Assembly (NCBI GenBank): GCA_002427735.1
Contig: DIYP01000016.1
Span: forward strand, 496,001-560,000
DNA: 64,000 nucleotides
Direction: 5' to 3'
Source: Flavobacteriales bacterium UBA6051
GTDB taxonomy: Bacteria > Bacteroidota > Bacteroidia > Flavobacteriales_D > Crocinitomicaceae
The translations under genes were made by a program, and so were the position numbers. Shown one piece after another: positions 35,606 to 43,480 of this stretch. Each line of letters begins with the position of its first letter. Within the stretch, counting starts at the first letter, position 1. The notes below the pieces were generated by a model. It saw nothing but the letters and a program-made list of their open reading frames with translations, had not been told where the DNA came from and did no database searches.

Positions 35606-37015
35606 TTAGTTATCAGGTGTCTTACCTACCTCGATTTCTAACAGTAGTTTAAACGAATTAGAACTGCTGTTTCCAACAATGTTTTTTAAAGCATTCATTC
35701 CGGCCATTCCATACTCCAAACCAACAGTATATCGTTTGTTCTTTTTAGTCAAATAACCAAGACCAAGAGAGAAATGATAAAGTTGCCAACGACTTGATTC
35801 AATATACATGACCTGCTCTTCATAACGATCTCCAGCAACCTCATTGTATAAAAAATCTGTTCTCGCCCCCAGATAAAGATCCCAACGCTTCGCAACTTTT
35901 GCTTCAAGTCCCATTCCAATGTTAGTGCGGGCCTCTGTTTGCTCTGTCAAAGAAAGAAAGTTTTGATCGCCAAGAATGAGGTTTTCCAATTGTTCTTCTG
36001 TAAAAACATCCGGGTAAATACTTGGCTTTTCATCTGCATCAAAAATAAAATACTCTGTCCCTCCGAAAAAGGTCTCGTTCGTGAAGTGCAGCCATGCTCT
36101 TTTACCAAGTTTCCAACTCACCCCAAATGCAAGTGATCCGTACTCCTTGTGTCGTGCTTTAATCTTATCAATGCGGTCTACGATTTGAATGTCAAACGTA
36201 ACCTCTGGAGAAATATCCTTCCAATTGATATAGCTGATCTCTCTAAATGCTTTAGCGTTCCCAAACATATTAAAGGATGGCGTTGTATAGGCAAGTCCGA
36301 ACTTAAAATTCTCAACGTTCAACGCTATGGAGGGTTTGAACACACCCTTTACATTATAATAATTGAAACTGTGTACGTTGGAAAATTCATATACTTCTAA
36401 GCCTGAAAAATCCTGTGGCAAAATACTTATACTGTAAGAACGATTGTATTTGACATCACGATAAATACCATAATGAGACAAACCAATTGAAAAACCAGGC
36501 CTCAACTGATAAGAAAGCGCAAAACCGGCCCAATACTCCATCAGGCGATGGTTCAAGTTGTATGCATATACCCACCGTTCAGGCCCCACGAATTGAGGTA
36601 AAATTTCGTCATCTCGCTCGCTTAAAAAATCAAACTTAGAACTAAACGACCTGCGTGTTAATACAGAGTAACCCAATCGAAAACGCGGATGTTTATCGAA
36701 GGTCATTATACCTGCAATCAAATTTGGCATCGTGGAAAATGAAGACTCAGATAGATCGAACCCTTCTCCAAGTGCATTTTCAACTTTTAAAAAACGCATG
36801 CGGTACGCATTTACCGAAATTGACATAGAAGGGTTTTCAACGAAGGCCATTGAAGCCGCATTATAATAGGTCGTGGCATTATCGCCAAGTCCTGAAGTCG
36901 CTGCCCCACCTAAAAGCGAGGCGCGCGCGCCAAAGTGCTCGGACCAGTGGTGGTAATCTTGAGAAAAAACGACACCTGAAAACAGGAGTATCGCAAATAT
37001 GAGATTGGTTTTCAT
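35606..37015 (-). CDS. FadL/OmpP1-like outer-membrane barrel protein
   Basis: 469 residues with a signal peptide ending near residue 19 (VFSQ-D). The N-terminal mature part has RASLLGGAATSGLGDNATTYYNAASMAF, resembling the NPA-containing hatch region of FadL/TodX proteins (here YYNAASM). The remainder is a long beta-barrel pattern. It may transport hydrophobic compounds across the outer membrane. The C-terminus (EVGKTPDN) is not the typical aromatic end, so assignment to FadL is moderate. It stands alone, downstream of the terminator of the ssb cluster. Confidence 0.7.
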   Translation of the reverse strand: MKTNLIFAILLFSGVVFSQDYHHWSEHFGARASLLGGAATSGLGDNATTYYNAASMAFVENPSMSISVNAYRMRFLKVENALGEGFDLSESSFSTMPNLIAGIMTFDKHPRFRLGYSVLTRRSFSSKFDFLSERDDEILPQFVGPERWVYAYNLNHRLMEYWAGFALSYQLRPGFSIGLSHYGIYRDVKYNRSYSISILPQDFSGLEVYEFSNVHSFNYYNVKGVFKPSIALNVENFKFGLAYTTPSFNMFGNAKAFREISYINWKDISPEVTFDIQIVDRIDKIKARHKEYGSLAFGVSWKLGKRAWLHFTNETFFGGTEYFIFDADEKPSIYPDVFTEEQLENLILGDQNFLSLTEQTEARTNIGMGLEAKVAKRWDLYLGARTDFLYNEVAGDRYEEQVMYIESSRWQLYHFSLGLGYLTKKNKRYTVGLEYGMAGMNALKNIVGNSSSNSFKLLLEIEVGKTPDN

Positions 37016-37059
37016 AGTGGTTAAACTGGACCCCTAATATATAGATTTGAGCCTTAACT

Positions 37060-37095
37060 AAAAAGGCGGAGCTATGGTCTAACAAAGCTCCGCCT
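37060..37095 (-). terminator. Rho-independent terminator of the ssb cluster
   Basis: AGGCGGAGCT (37064-37073) and AGCTCCGCCT (37086-37095) form a perfect 10-bp stem with a 12-base loop, followed on the minus strand by TTTTT. It lies downstream of the last ssb gene. Confidence 0.88.
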
Positions 37096-37139
37096 ATCTG
37101 AAAGCACAAAAAGGATTCTGTAGTTTTGGTTAGGTTGAA

Positions 37140-37454
37140 TTATAACCCTATCAAGTGCTTTACTTCAATCTCTGTCACTTTCCGCTGCTTACCATTTTTG
37201 CCCAGATAAGTGCGGTTAACAAGTCTTCCGTGAATCGCGAGTTGTTTTCCTTTTTTTCCATAACTCTCAATAAATTGCGCCATATTTCCCCAAGCAAAAA
37301 CGCGATGCCATTCGGTTCTTTTCTCATCTTTTGATGTGGATTTGTCAGTTGCCAGATTAAACCTGGCAACTTTAGCACCATTATCGAAGTTGGTTATTTG
37401 TGCTGCCGCTCCCATGTTGCCGACCAGCGTTACATGATTTTTCAATGTTTGCAT
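37140..37454 (-). CDS. ssb: Short single-stranded DNA-binding protein (paralogue 1)
   Basis: 104 residues forming only the OB fold of SSB: LVGNMG near 11-16, KVARFNLAT, WHRVFAWG and an IHGRL strand, ending EIEVKHLIGL. The Gly/Pro-rich linker and acidic tip (normally ending DDDIPF) that recruits replication and repair partners are absent. It ends 45 bases before the cluster terminator and starts 12 bases after the stop of the middle paralogue. It may bind single-stranded DNA in recombination, competence or phage-related roles, distinct from the housekeeping SSB. Confidence 0.9.
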   Translation of the reverse strand: MQTLKNHVTLVGNMGAAAQITNFDNGAKVARFNLATDKSTSKDEKRTEWHRVFAWGNMAQFIESYGKKGKQLAIHGRLVNRTYLGKNGKQRKVTEIEVKHLIGL

Positions 37455-37466
37455 AGTTATGATGTT

Positions 37467-37778
37467 TTAAAGAATGATTAAATCATTGACCTCGACTTCA
37501 GAGATAAAGCGTTTTTCACCTCCTTTCAAGTAAAATCGTGTTGTCAACCTTCCTTCTACAGCGATTTCCAAGCCAATGGTTGAAAGTTCTTCTAATACTT
37601 GCACCCAGCGACCCCATGCTGCCATACGATGTGTATGCTTTTTCAATTGAGTATTGCCTTCTTCATCCAAATAAGTTTCCTGTGTGGACATGATGAATTG
37701 TGCTATTTTTCGTCCACCTGGTAGTTCATAAAAGCGAGGTGTTGACGTCATTTTTCCAATTAAGTTTACGTGGTTCAT
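37467..37778 (-). CDS. ssb: Short single-stranded DNA-binding protein (paralogue 2)
   Basis: About 103 residues from the ATG at 37778; the longer frame to 37943 is inside the upstream ssb gene and through a terminator. OB-fold blocks: NLIGKM, KIAQFIMST, HRMAAWGRW, IAVEGRL, EVEVNDLIIL. It is the most divergent of the three, with MTSTPRFYELPGG in place of the usual early strand. No acidic tail. A strong hairpin terminator lies between it and the upstream ssb, so it may be expressed at a lower level or from its own promoter. Confidence 0.85.
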   Translation of the reverse strand: MNHVNLIGKMTSTPRFYELPGGRKIAQFIMSTQETYLDEEGNTQLKKHTHRMAAWGRWVQVLEELSTIGLEIAVEGRLTTRFYLKGGEKRFISEVEVNDLIIL

Positions 37779-37796
37779 TTTTCGTTCGTTTACAGT

Positions 37797-37840
37797 GAAA
37801 AAAATGGAGTCGGCGTGATAATCTTGCACGCCAACTCCAT
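37797..37840 (-). terminator. Intra-cluster rho-independent terminator/attenuator
   Basis: ATGGAGTCGGCGTG (37804-37817) pairs with CACGCCAACTCCAT (37827-37840) with one mismatch and a 9-base loop; on the minus strand it is followed by TTTTTTT. It lies between the first and second ssb paralogues and would limit read-through. Confidence 0.85.
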
Positions 37841-37851
37841 GGTTAGGTTGA

Positions 37852-38202
37852 TTATTCTCCATCAGTGTTCTTTGTTGAAAGCACCAAGAATCCATTGATC
37901 TCAATATTGGTCCCAAATCGCTTCTCCCCTTCTTTGGTTTCATAGCTATTGTTCACAATTCTTCCCTCAACAAGGACTTCACTTCCCTTGTTCAACACCT
38001 CGGCAACACGCTCAGCAGTTCTTCCCCATGCAGTAAGGTTATGCCATTGCGTAATCTCTTGCCACTCTCCGTCTTTACTCTTGTAAGATTCATTCGTCGC
38101 CAACGAAAAACGAGCTAACGTTTTTCCAGAATCGAAGGTTAATACTTCAGGCTGCGCTCCTAAACGACCGATTAAACTTACTTTGTTTCTCAATGTGTTC
38201 AT
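37852..38202 (-). CDS. ssb: Short single-stranded DNA-binding protein (paralogue 3, first in cluster)
   Basis: 116 residues. OB-fold blocks: VSLIGRLGAQPEV (12-residue start typical of SSB), TLARFSLATNES, WHNLTAWGRTAE, VLVEGRIVNNSYE and IEINGFLVL. After the fold only STKNTDGE remains, so the long linker and DDDIPF tip are missing. It is closest to standard SSB in the conserved N-terminus. It lies first in the minus-strand cluster, behind a -7 candidate and a set of phased repeats, and is followed by a terminator. Confidence 0.9.
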   Translation of the reverse strand: MNTLRNKVSLIGRLGAQPEVLTFDSGKTLARFSLATNESYKSKDGEWQEITQWHNLTAWGRTAERVAEVLNKGSEVLVEGRIVNNSYETKEGEKRFGTNIEINGFLVLSTKNTDGE

Positions 38203-38288
38203 ATGCTTTAATTTTTGAACATTAATGATGGTTTTGCGTCCTTAGCCGGTATAATTCCGACATCGACACTGCAAATGTCAGTAGCCAT

Positions 38289-38296
38289 CAAAAGTA
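38289..38296 (-). promoter_or_regulatory. Candidate -7 element for the ssb cluster
   Basis: On the minus strand TACTTTTG matches TAnnTTTG, about 87 bases before the first ssb ATG. There is no clear TTG at -33; the repeats at 38306-38337 cover that position. Confidence 0.4.
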
Positions 38297-38305
38297 TATC
38301 CGGTT

Positions 38306-38357
38306 ATTTTTCGTTTTCTGTCGAATATTTTTCGTTTGTAAACGGTTGATTTCGTTT
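38306..38357. repeat. Three helically phased ATTT(TT)CGTTT repeats
   Basis: ATTTTTCGTTT occurs at 38306-38316 and 38327-38337, and a shorter ATTTCGTTT at 38349-38357. The CG dinucleotides are 21 and 20 bases apart, about two helical turns. They lie just upstream of the ssb -7 candidate, where an activator or repressor could bind. Confidence 0.5.
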
Positions 38358-38551
38358 TTTTAACTGATAGACAACACTTTAAGATTGAATATTTTTGAAC
38401 TTTTAATCGTCATTATTTAACCTCGGACTCTAAAACTGGCTTCAAGCATAAAAAGAGCACCTACTTTTATGATAGATTGACTAACACTCCATTTCAAAAC
38501 AGAACCAAATAAAAATCCGTAACTTTAACTACTTGTCAATACGATTTGGAG

Positions 38552-39370
38552 ATGACTACCACAGACTATCAAGGAAAGAAATTTAAAGGTGAATCCACGT
38601 TGACCGTGGTCGACTATTTGACTATTGAAGAAGCGCTACAAATCAGTATTAATAATGAAGTCTTTACAATCACCATGCGAACGCCAGGTGACGACGCTGC
38701 CTTAATACGAGGACTGCTAAACTCTGAAGGGATTATCAAAAATCATTCATTTGCCCCTGAGATCAATCTTGAAAAAGTCGATAAGAAAAGCGCCATTACA
38801 AAGGCGAACGTTGTCATTCCCCAAGACAAATTAGCCGACGGATATACGAATAGTCGTAACCTATTGTCGGTTTCTTCATGCGGAATTTGCGGAAAAAAAG
38901 AACTTGATGAATTAGCATCGTTTGGATCCCCAATAGCCATTGAAGAGCAAATACCTGTCGATCTGATACATGATATGTTCGATAAGATGCAACATGTTCA
39001 GCAGGCTTTTCAGAAGTCTGGTGGTTCGCATGCATCAGCGGCATTTGACATTTCCGGGCGAATTTTATCATCACATGAAGATATTGGCAGACATAATGCT
39101 GTCGATAAAGTTGTAGGTGATTTAATACTAAATGACAAACTCGAATCAGCGCACTGCATTACTGTAAGCGGTCGGATCTCTTATGAGATTATTATTAAGA
39201 CCTTCAAGGCACGTATTCCAATACTATGCGCCGTATCTGCTCCTTCAAGTCTGGCAGTGGATTACGCTAAAGAGCTGGGAATAACTCTGTTGGCATTTTG
39301 TCGAGATGATCGCGCCACTTGTTATGCCAACCCATCAAGAATTTATCAACATCAATCCATAATACATTGA
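38552..39370 (+). CDS. fdhD: Formate dehydrogenase accessory sulfurtransferase FdhD
   Basis: About 272 residues from the ATG at 38552 (a TTG two codons earlier is also in frame, and GGAG precedes the ATG). The catalytic CGIC motif is present in SVSSCGICGKKEL near 113-122, followed by the GGSHASAAFD and HEDIGRHNAVDKV blocks that bind GDP/Moco. It sulfurates the molybdenum cofactor before insertion into formate dehydrogenases. Its stop overlaps the start of the YdeP-like gene, which is presumably its client enzyme. Confidence 0.93.
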   Translation: MTTTDYQGKKFKGESTLTVVDYLTIEEALQISINNEVFTITMRTPGDDAALIRGLLNSEGIIKNHSFAPEINLEKVDKKSAITKANVVIPQDKLADGYTNSRNLLSVSSCGICGKKELDELASFGSPIAIEEQIPVDLIHDMFDKMQHVQQAFQKSGGSHASAAFDISGRILSSHEDIGRHNAVDKVVGDLILNDKLESAHCITVSGRISYEIIIKTFKARIPILCAVSAPSSLAVDYAKELGITLLAFCRDDRATCYANPSRIYQHQSIIH

Positions 39371-41658
39371 AAAGAAAGGTACAAATCGTTCCACCTGAGA
39401 AATTTGAGAATATTAAACTCAGTCCAATGAAAAAAAAGGCTGCTGGAGTTCCGGCTGTCATGTCTTCATTAAAGCACATCAGCGAGGAACTGGGTATTTG
39501 GCAGGGCATAAAAGTCCTGAACAAAATGAATCAAAAGGATGGATTTGATTGTCCTGGTTGTGCCTGGCCGGACCCTGATGGAAAGCGGTCATCATTAGGC
39601 GAATACTGCGAAAATGGGGCAAAGGCAATAGCTGAAGAGGCGACTAAGAAAAGAGTAACTCCTGATTTCTTTGCTCAAAATTCTGTTGAATCTTTAAGCC
39701 AAAAAACAGACTACTTTTTGGGGAAGGCTGGAAGAATTACGCACCCAATGTATCTGGCAGAGGGTGAATCTCACTATAAACAAATTTCCTGGAAAGAGGC
39801 ATTTTCTATAGCTGCAAAGCATATTAACAAGCTCAACTCACCTGACGAAGCGGTCTTTTATACATCTGGGAGAACAAGCAATGAAGCAGCCTACGCCTAT
39901 CAACTTTTTGTAAGACAATTAGGAACAAACAATTTGCCGGATTGTTCAAATATGTGTCATGAATCAAGCGGGGCGGGCCTCAGTGAAACGCTGGGGATAG
40001 GAAAAGGCTCTGTTACGCTAGAGGATCTGCATGAAGCGGAGTTAATCGTTGTGATGGGTCAAAATCCAGGGACAAATCACCCAAGAATGCTGACCGCTCT
40101 TGCTGAGTGCAAAAAAAATGGAGGAAGTATTGTCAGTGTTAATCCAATACCGGAGGCGGGAAACAATGTCTTTATCAATCCTCAGAGCCCTATACAGGTA
40201 ATTAAGGGCGGAACAAAACTCACGGATCTCTATTTACAAGTGAGAATAAATGGTGACGTTGCATTGCTTAAAGCAGCACAACTCTTAATGCTTGAAGCCG
40301 AAAAGAAACATCCGGGAACTGTCTTCGATAATGACTTTATTGCGCAAAACACTGAAGGATATGACGCCTACATTAAGGAACTCGAAAGCAATGACTTTGC
40401 AGAGGCGGTAGCTGAGTCAGGAATCCCAGAAGATCAAATTCGTTCGTTTGCTCAATTGCTGATTGAGAAAAAGAAGATCATTGTTTGTTGGGCGATGGGA
40501 CTTACCCAACATGAAAATGGTGTTCAAAATATACGTGAGGTTGTCAACCTTTTATTGGCGAAAGGAAGTATTGGTAAACCTGGTGCAGGTACTTGTCCGG
40601 TTCGCGGGCATTCCAATGTCCAGGGTGACAGAACAATGGGGATCTGGGAAAAACCGAAAGAAGGGTTTTTAGCGGCGCTTGATAAACGCTTCTCCATTAG
40701 TACACCTCGTGAACACGGTTACGACGCCGTGGAATGCATTAAAGCGATGGCGGAAAATAAAGTAAAGGTTTTCATGGCTATGGGGGGCAACTTTATTTCT
40801 GCAACGCCAGATAGCGCATATACAGGTGAGGCTATGCAAAACTGCGATCTCACCATTCAGGTATCAACCAAACTTAATCGCTCTCACTTAGTTACCGGAA
40901 AAGAGGCGCTTATTTTCCCATGTTTGTCACGATCAGAAAAGGATATTCAAGATAGCGGTCAGCAATTCGTTTCTGTTGAAAATTCCATGGGAATCGTACA
41001 TAAGTCTCGAGGAAATTTTGACCCTGCTTCTGAACATCTACTGAGTGAACCGGCAATTGTAGCTCATTTGGCTAACGCTGTTTTCGGAGATGCCTCTACC
41101 GTCGACTGGAAGAGTATGTTGGAAAATTACGATGTCATTCGCGACCATATAGAAGCTACCATTCAAGGCTTTGACAACTATAATGAACGCGTTAGAAAAC
41201 CGGCAGGCTTTTATTTACCAAACGGAGCGCGCAACGGGGAGTTTAATACAGATTCCAAAAAAGCCAAATTCACCGTAAACCCAATTCCAAGAAAGAAAGT
41301 GAAAGATGGTAACTTCATTATGATGACGATTAGAACGCATGATCAATACAATACAACGATCTATGGCATGGACGATCGTTATCGTGGTATCTTGAATGAA
41401 CGGCGCGTAGTCCTTATGAACAAAGAAGATATGTTGGAAAAAGGGTTTAAAAACCTGGAAGTTGTCCACCTGAAAAGTGTTTTTAAAGATGAAGAACGAC
41501 TGGCCAATAATTTCAAGGTGGTGGAGTACAATATTGCAAAAGGGTGCATCGGAACTTATTTCCCCGAAACGAATGTCTTAGTGCCCATTGACAGTGTGGC
41601 AAAAGGAAGCAATACCCCTGTGTCCAAATTTGTTGAAGTAGAAATCATTAAAGCGTAA
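39367..41658 (+). CDS. FdhF/YdeP-family molybdopterin oxidoreductase (probable TTG start)
   Basis: About 763 residues from a TTG at 39367 that overlaps the fdhD stop (TTGA); an ATG at 39319 lies inside fdhD and adds residues with no family character. The N-terminus has the family's DCPGCAWPDP motif (C62, C65). SNMCHESSGAGLSETLG contains a Cys likely to ligate molybdenum. C-terminal blocks (IRTHDQYNTTIYGMDDRYRG, GCIGTYFPETN) fit the MGD-binding domain. It may oxidise formate or act in acid or redox stress as proposed for YdeP. No electron-transfer subunit gene is adjacent. Confidence 0.9.
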   Translation: MKRKVQIVPPEKFENIKLSPMKKKAAGVPAVMSSLKHISEELGIWQGIKVLNKMNQKDGFDCPGCAWPDPDGKRSSLGEYCENGAKAIAEEATKKRVTPDFFAQNSVESLSQKTDYFLGKAGRITHPMYLAEGESHYKQISWKEAFSIAAKHINKLNSPDEAVFYTSGRTSNEAAYAYQLFVRQLGTNNLPDCSNMCHESSGAGLSETLGIGKGSVTLEDLHEAELIVVMGQNPGTNHPRMLTALAECKKNGGSIVSVNPIPEAGNNVFINPQSPIQVIKGGTKLTDLYLQVRINGDVALLKAAQLLMLEAEKKHPGTVFDNDFIAQNTEGYDAYIKELESNDFAEAVAESGIPEDQIRSFAQLLIEKKKIIVCWAMGLTQHENGVQNIREVVNLLLAKGSIGKPGAGTCPVRGHSNVQGDRTMGIWEKPKEGFLAALDKRFSISTPREHGYDAVECIKAMAENKVKVFMAMGGNFISATPDSAYTGEAMQNCDLTIQVSTKLNRSHLVTGKEALIFPCLSRSEKDIQDSGQQFVSVENSMGIVHKSRGNFDPASEHLLSEPAIVAHLANAVFGDASTVDWKSMLENYDVIRDHIEATIQGFDNYNERVRKPAGFYLPNGARNGEFNTDSKKAKFTVNPIPRKKVKDGNFIMMTIRTHDQYNTTIYGMDDRYRGILNERRVVLMNKEDMLEKGFKNLEVVHLKSVFKDEERLANNFKVVEYNIAKGCIGTYFPETNVLVPIDSVAKGSNTPVSKFVEVEIIKA

Positions 41659-41663
41659 TTGCT

Positions 41664-42053
41664 ATGAAACCATTTCTTGCAACATTTTTGGGGCTCATTG
41701 CCACCTTTGCAGCTACTTCTGGCCTTGTTGCACTGACACATGTTTTATTCCCAATTCCGGCGGAACTGATGACAGGAGATGAGGTAAACATAGAACTCAT
41801 TCCAACAGTTTCTTATGTCGGTGTAGCTCTGGCACATGGACTTGGTTTACTCATTGGTTTGCTCGTGGCCCGATCCATTGATAAAATGACTATTTATCCT
41901 TTGTACATTTTGGCAGGCTTCTTTTTATTAGGCACAGTTGCTAACCTCTATGCAATCCCTCATCCGTTGTGGTTTGCTATTGCAGATATAGGAATAATGC
42001 TCATCATTGGATTTTTCGTCATTTTTGCAACCCATAGAAGAATTCAGAATTGA
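41664..42053 (+). CDS. Small polytopic membrane protein, unknown function
   Basis: 129 residues with four hydrophobic segments (about 5-28, 50-70, 77-97, 102-122) and few polar loops. There is no signal for a transporter or enzyme family that I recognise. It begins 5 bases after the YdeP-like gene stop and ends 14 bases before the MBOAT gene, so it is probably co-transcribed with one of them. The loop with EVNIELIPT is the only notable polar segment. Confidence 0.75.
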   Translation: MKPFLATFLGLIATFAATSGLVALTHVLFPIPAELMTGDEVNIELIPTVSYVGVALAHGLGLLIGLLVARSIDKMTIYPLYILAGFFLLGTVANLYAIPHPLWFAIADIGIMLIIGFFVIFATHRRIQN

Positions 42054-42067
42054 AAAGCGAAGGTTAA

Positions 42068-43480
42068 ATGCTCTTTAATACGGTTGATTTTGTCTGGTTT
42101 TTACCGGTCGTAATTCTTGGCTATTACCTCATCAAGCCGAAATATCGTTGGGCACTGCTTCTCGCTGCCAGTTACTATTTTTATATGTGCTGGAAGCTTG
42201 AGTACATTGTACTCATACTTTTTTCTACGGCAGTCGATTATTTCTGCGGTATACAAATGGGAAAGCGTGCCTCAAAATGGCAAAAACGCCCCTTTCTTCT
42301 GTTAAGTATTCTGACAAATCTTGGTCTATTGATGGCCTTCAAATATTTTAACTTCTTCACAACTTCAGCGGAGGATATTCTAGGGGCTTTTGATATTACA
42401 GTTGCTCTTCCTGAGATAGACGTCCTCTTACCGGTTGGGATCTCCTTTTACACTTTTCAGACCTTAGGCTATTCAATTGATGTCTATCAGGGCAAACTCC
42501 AGCCAGAGCGTCACTTAGGATACTTTGCGCTTTATGTATCATTCTTTCCTCAACTCGTCGCAGGACCAATTGAGCGCTTTTCACGATTGACTCCACAGCT
42601 GAAAAAAGCTCATGCATTTAGCTATGAGAATTTGCAAAAAGGATTACGCTTAGTTTTGTTTGGACTCTTTGCTAAAATGGTTGTGGCCGATAATTTTGCT
42701 CCAATTGTGGATGAGGTTTATTCAGATCCGGAAGCATATGGTTCTGGGGGTGTAGCATCTGCAATGCTATTTTACTCCTTCCAGATTTACTGCGATTTTT
42801 TTGGGTATTCATTGATCGCTATTGGTAGTGCACGCATCATGGGAATTCGACTCATGGATAATTTCAAAACTCCTTATTTAGCAACAGGAATTGCCGATTT
42901 CTGGCAACGTTGGCATATCTCATTATCAACATGGTTTAGAGATTATCTATATTTTCCTCTAGGAGGAAATAGGGTGAAACTTTTGCGGTGGGTCTTAAAT
43001 ATATCCGTTGTCTTTATCGTCAGTGGGTTTTGGCACGGAGCACATGTCACATTTCTCGTCTGGGGATTTATTTTTGCAGTTACCTACCTTCTGGAAAATG
43101 CCATGACATCGCTATTCAAGGCTCGAACCCAAGTTCCATTTTTTAGCATCAAGCATTTGCTATTGTCACTAAAGACCTTTCTAATTGTCACATTTGCCTG
43201 GGTTTTTTTTAGAAGTGAAACCATGTTGGATGCAGGAACCGTTTTTCGAACGCTGTTAAGCGGAGATCGAGGAACTATGGAATTGACTGGCGCTTCGTTT
43301 GCATGGATCATATTTGGGTTGTTTCTATGCATCGATATACTACTTTTCAATAAGCGATTTGACCAATGGATAGAAAATAAATCATGGCTATTTCGTTGGG
43401 CGACGTACAGCCTACTGGTCTTTGCTATTCTTCTTTACGCGGGCGTTGAAGATCAACCGTTTATTTATTTCCAGTTCTAA
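42068..43480 (+). CDS. MBOAT-family O-acyltransferase (AlgI/DltB-like)
   Basis: 470 residues and about eleven hydrophobic segments. Family motifs: PVGISFYTFQTLGY near 122-135, PQLVAGPIER near 161-170, FWQRWHISLSTWFRDYLYFPLGGNR near 278-302 (H283) and VSGFWHGA with the catalytic H323. It moves an acyl (usually acetyl) group across the membrane to a periplasmic acceptor. It ends one base into the next gene (TAATG), an SGNH-like protein, as in AlgI-AlgJ/X or DltB-DltD pairs. Confidence 0.92.
   Translation: MLFNTVDFVWFLPVVILGYYLIKPKYRWALLLAASYYFYMCWKLEYIVLILFSTAVDYFCGIQMGKRASKWQKRPFLLLSILTNLGLLMAFKYFNFFTTSAEDILGAFDITVALPEIDVLLPVGISFYTFQTLGYSIDVYQGKLQPERHLGYFALYVSFFPQLVAGPIERFSRLTPQLKKAHAFSYENLQKGLRLVLFGLFAKMVVADNFAPIVDEVYSDPEAYGSGGVASAMLFYSFQIYCDFFGYSLIAIGSARIMGIRLMDNFKTPYLATGIADFWQRWHISLSTWFRDYLYFPLGGNRVKLLRWVLNISVVFIVSGFWHGAHVTFLVWGFIFAVTYLLENAMTSLFKARTQVPFFSIKHLLLSLKTFLIVTFAWVFFRSETMLDAGTVFRTLLSGDRGTMELTGASFAWIIFGLFLCIDILLFNKRFDQWIENKSWLFRWATYSLLVFAILLYAGVEDQPFIYFQF

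Larger units (their letters stand above)
38203..38551. other. Gene-free 349-base divergent regulatory region
   Basis: No open frame or RNA gene was recognised between ssb and fdhD. It is AT-rich and holds the minus-strand -7 candidate at 38289 and three phased TTTCGTTT repeats at 38306-38357. The half nearest fdhD (about 38400-38551) shows no motif I can support. Confidence 0.6.

Noticed and set aside
37779..37943. N-terminal extension of the middle ssb
   Set aside because: The extra residues are read through the end of the upstream ssb gene and the internal terminator, and do not resemble an SSB start.
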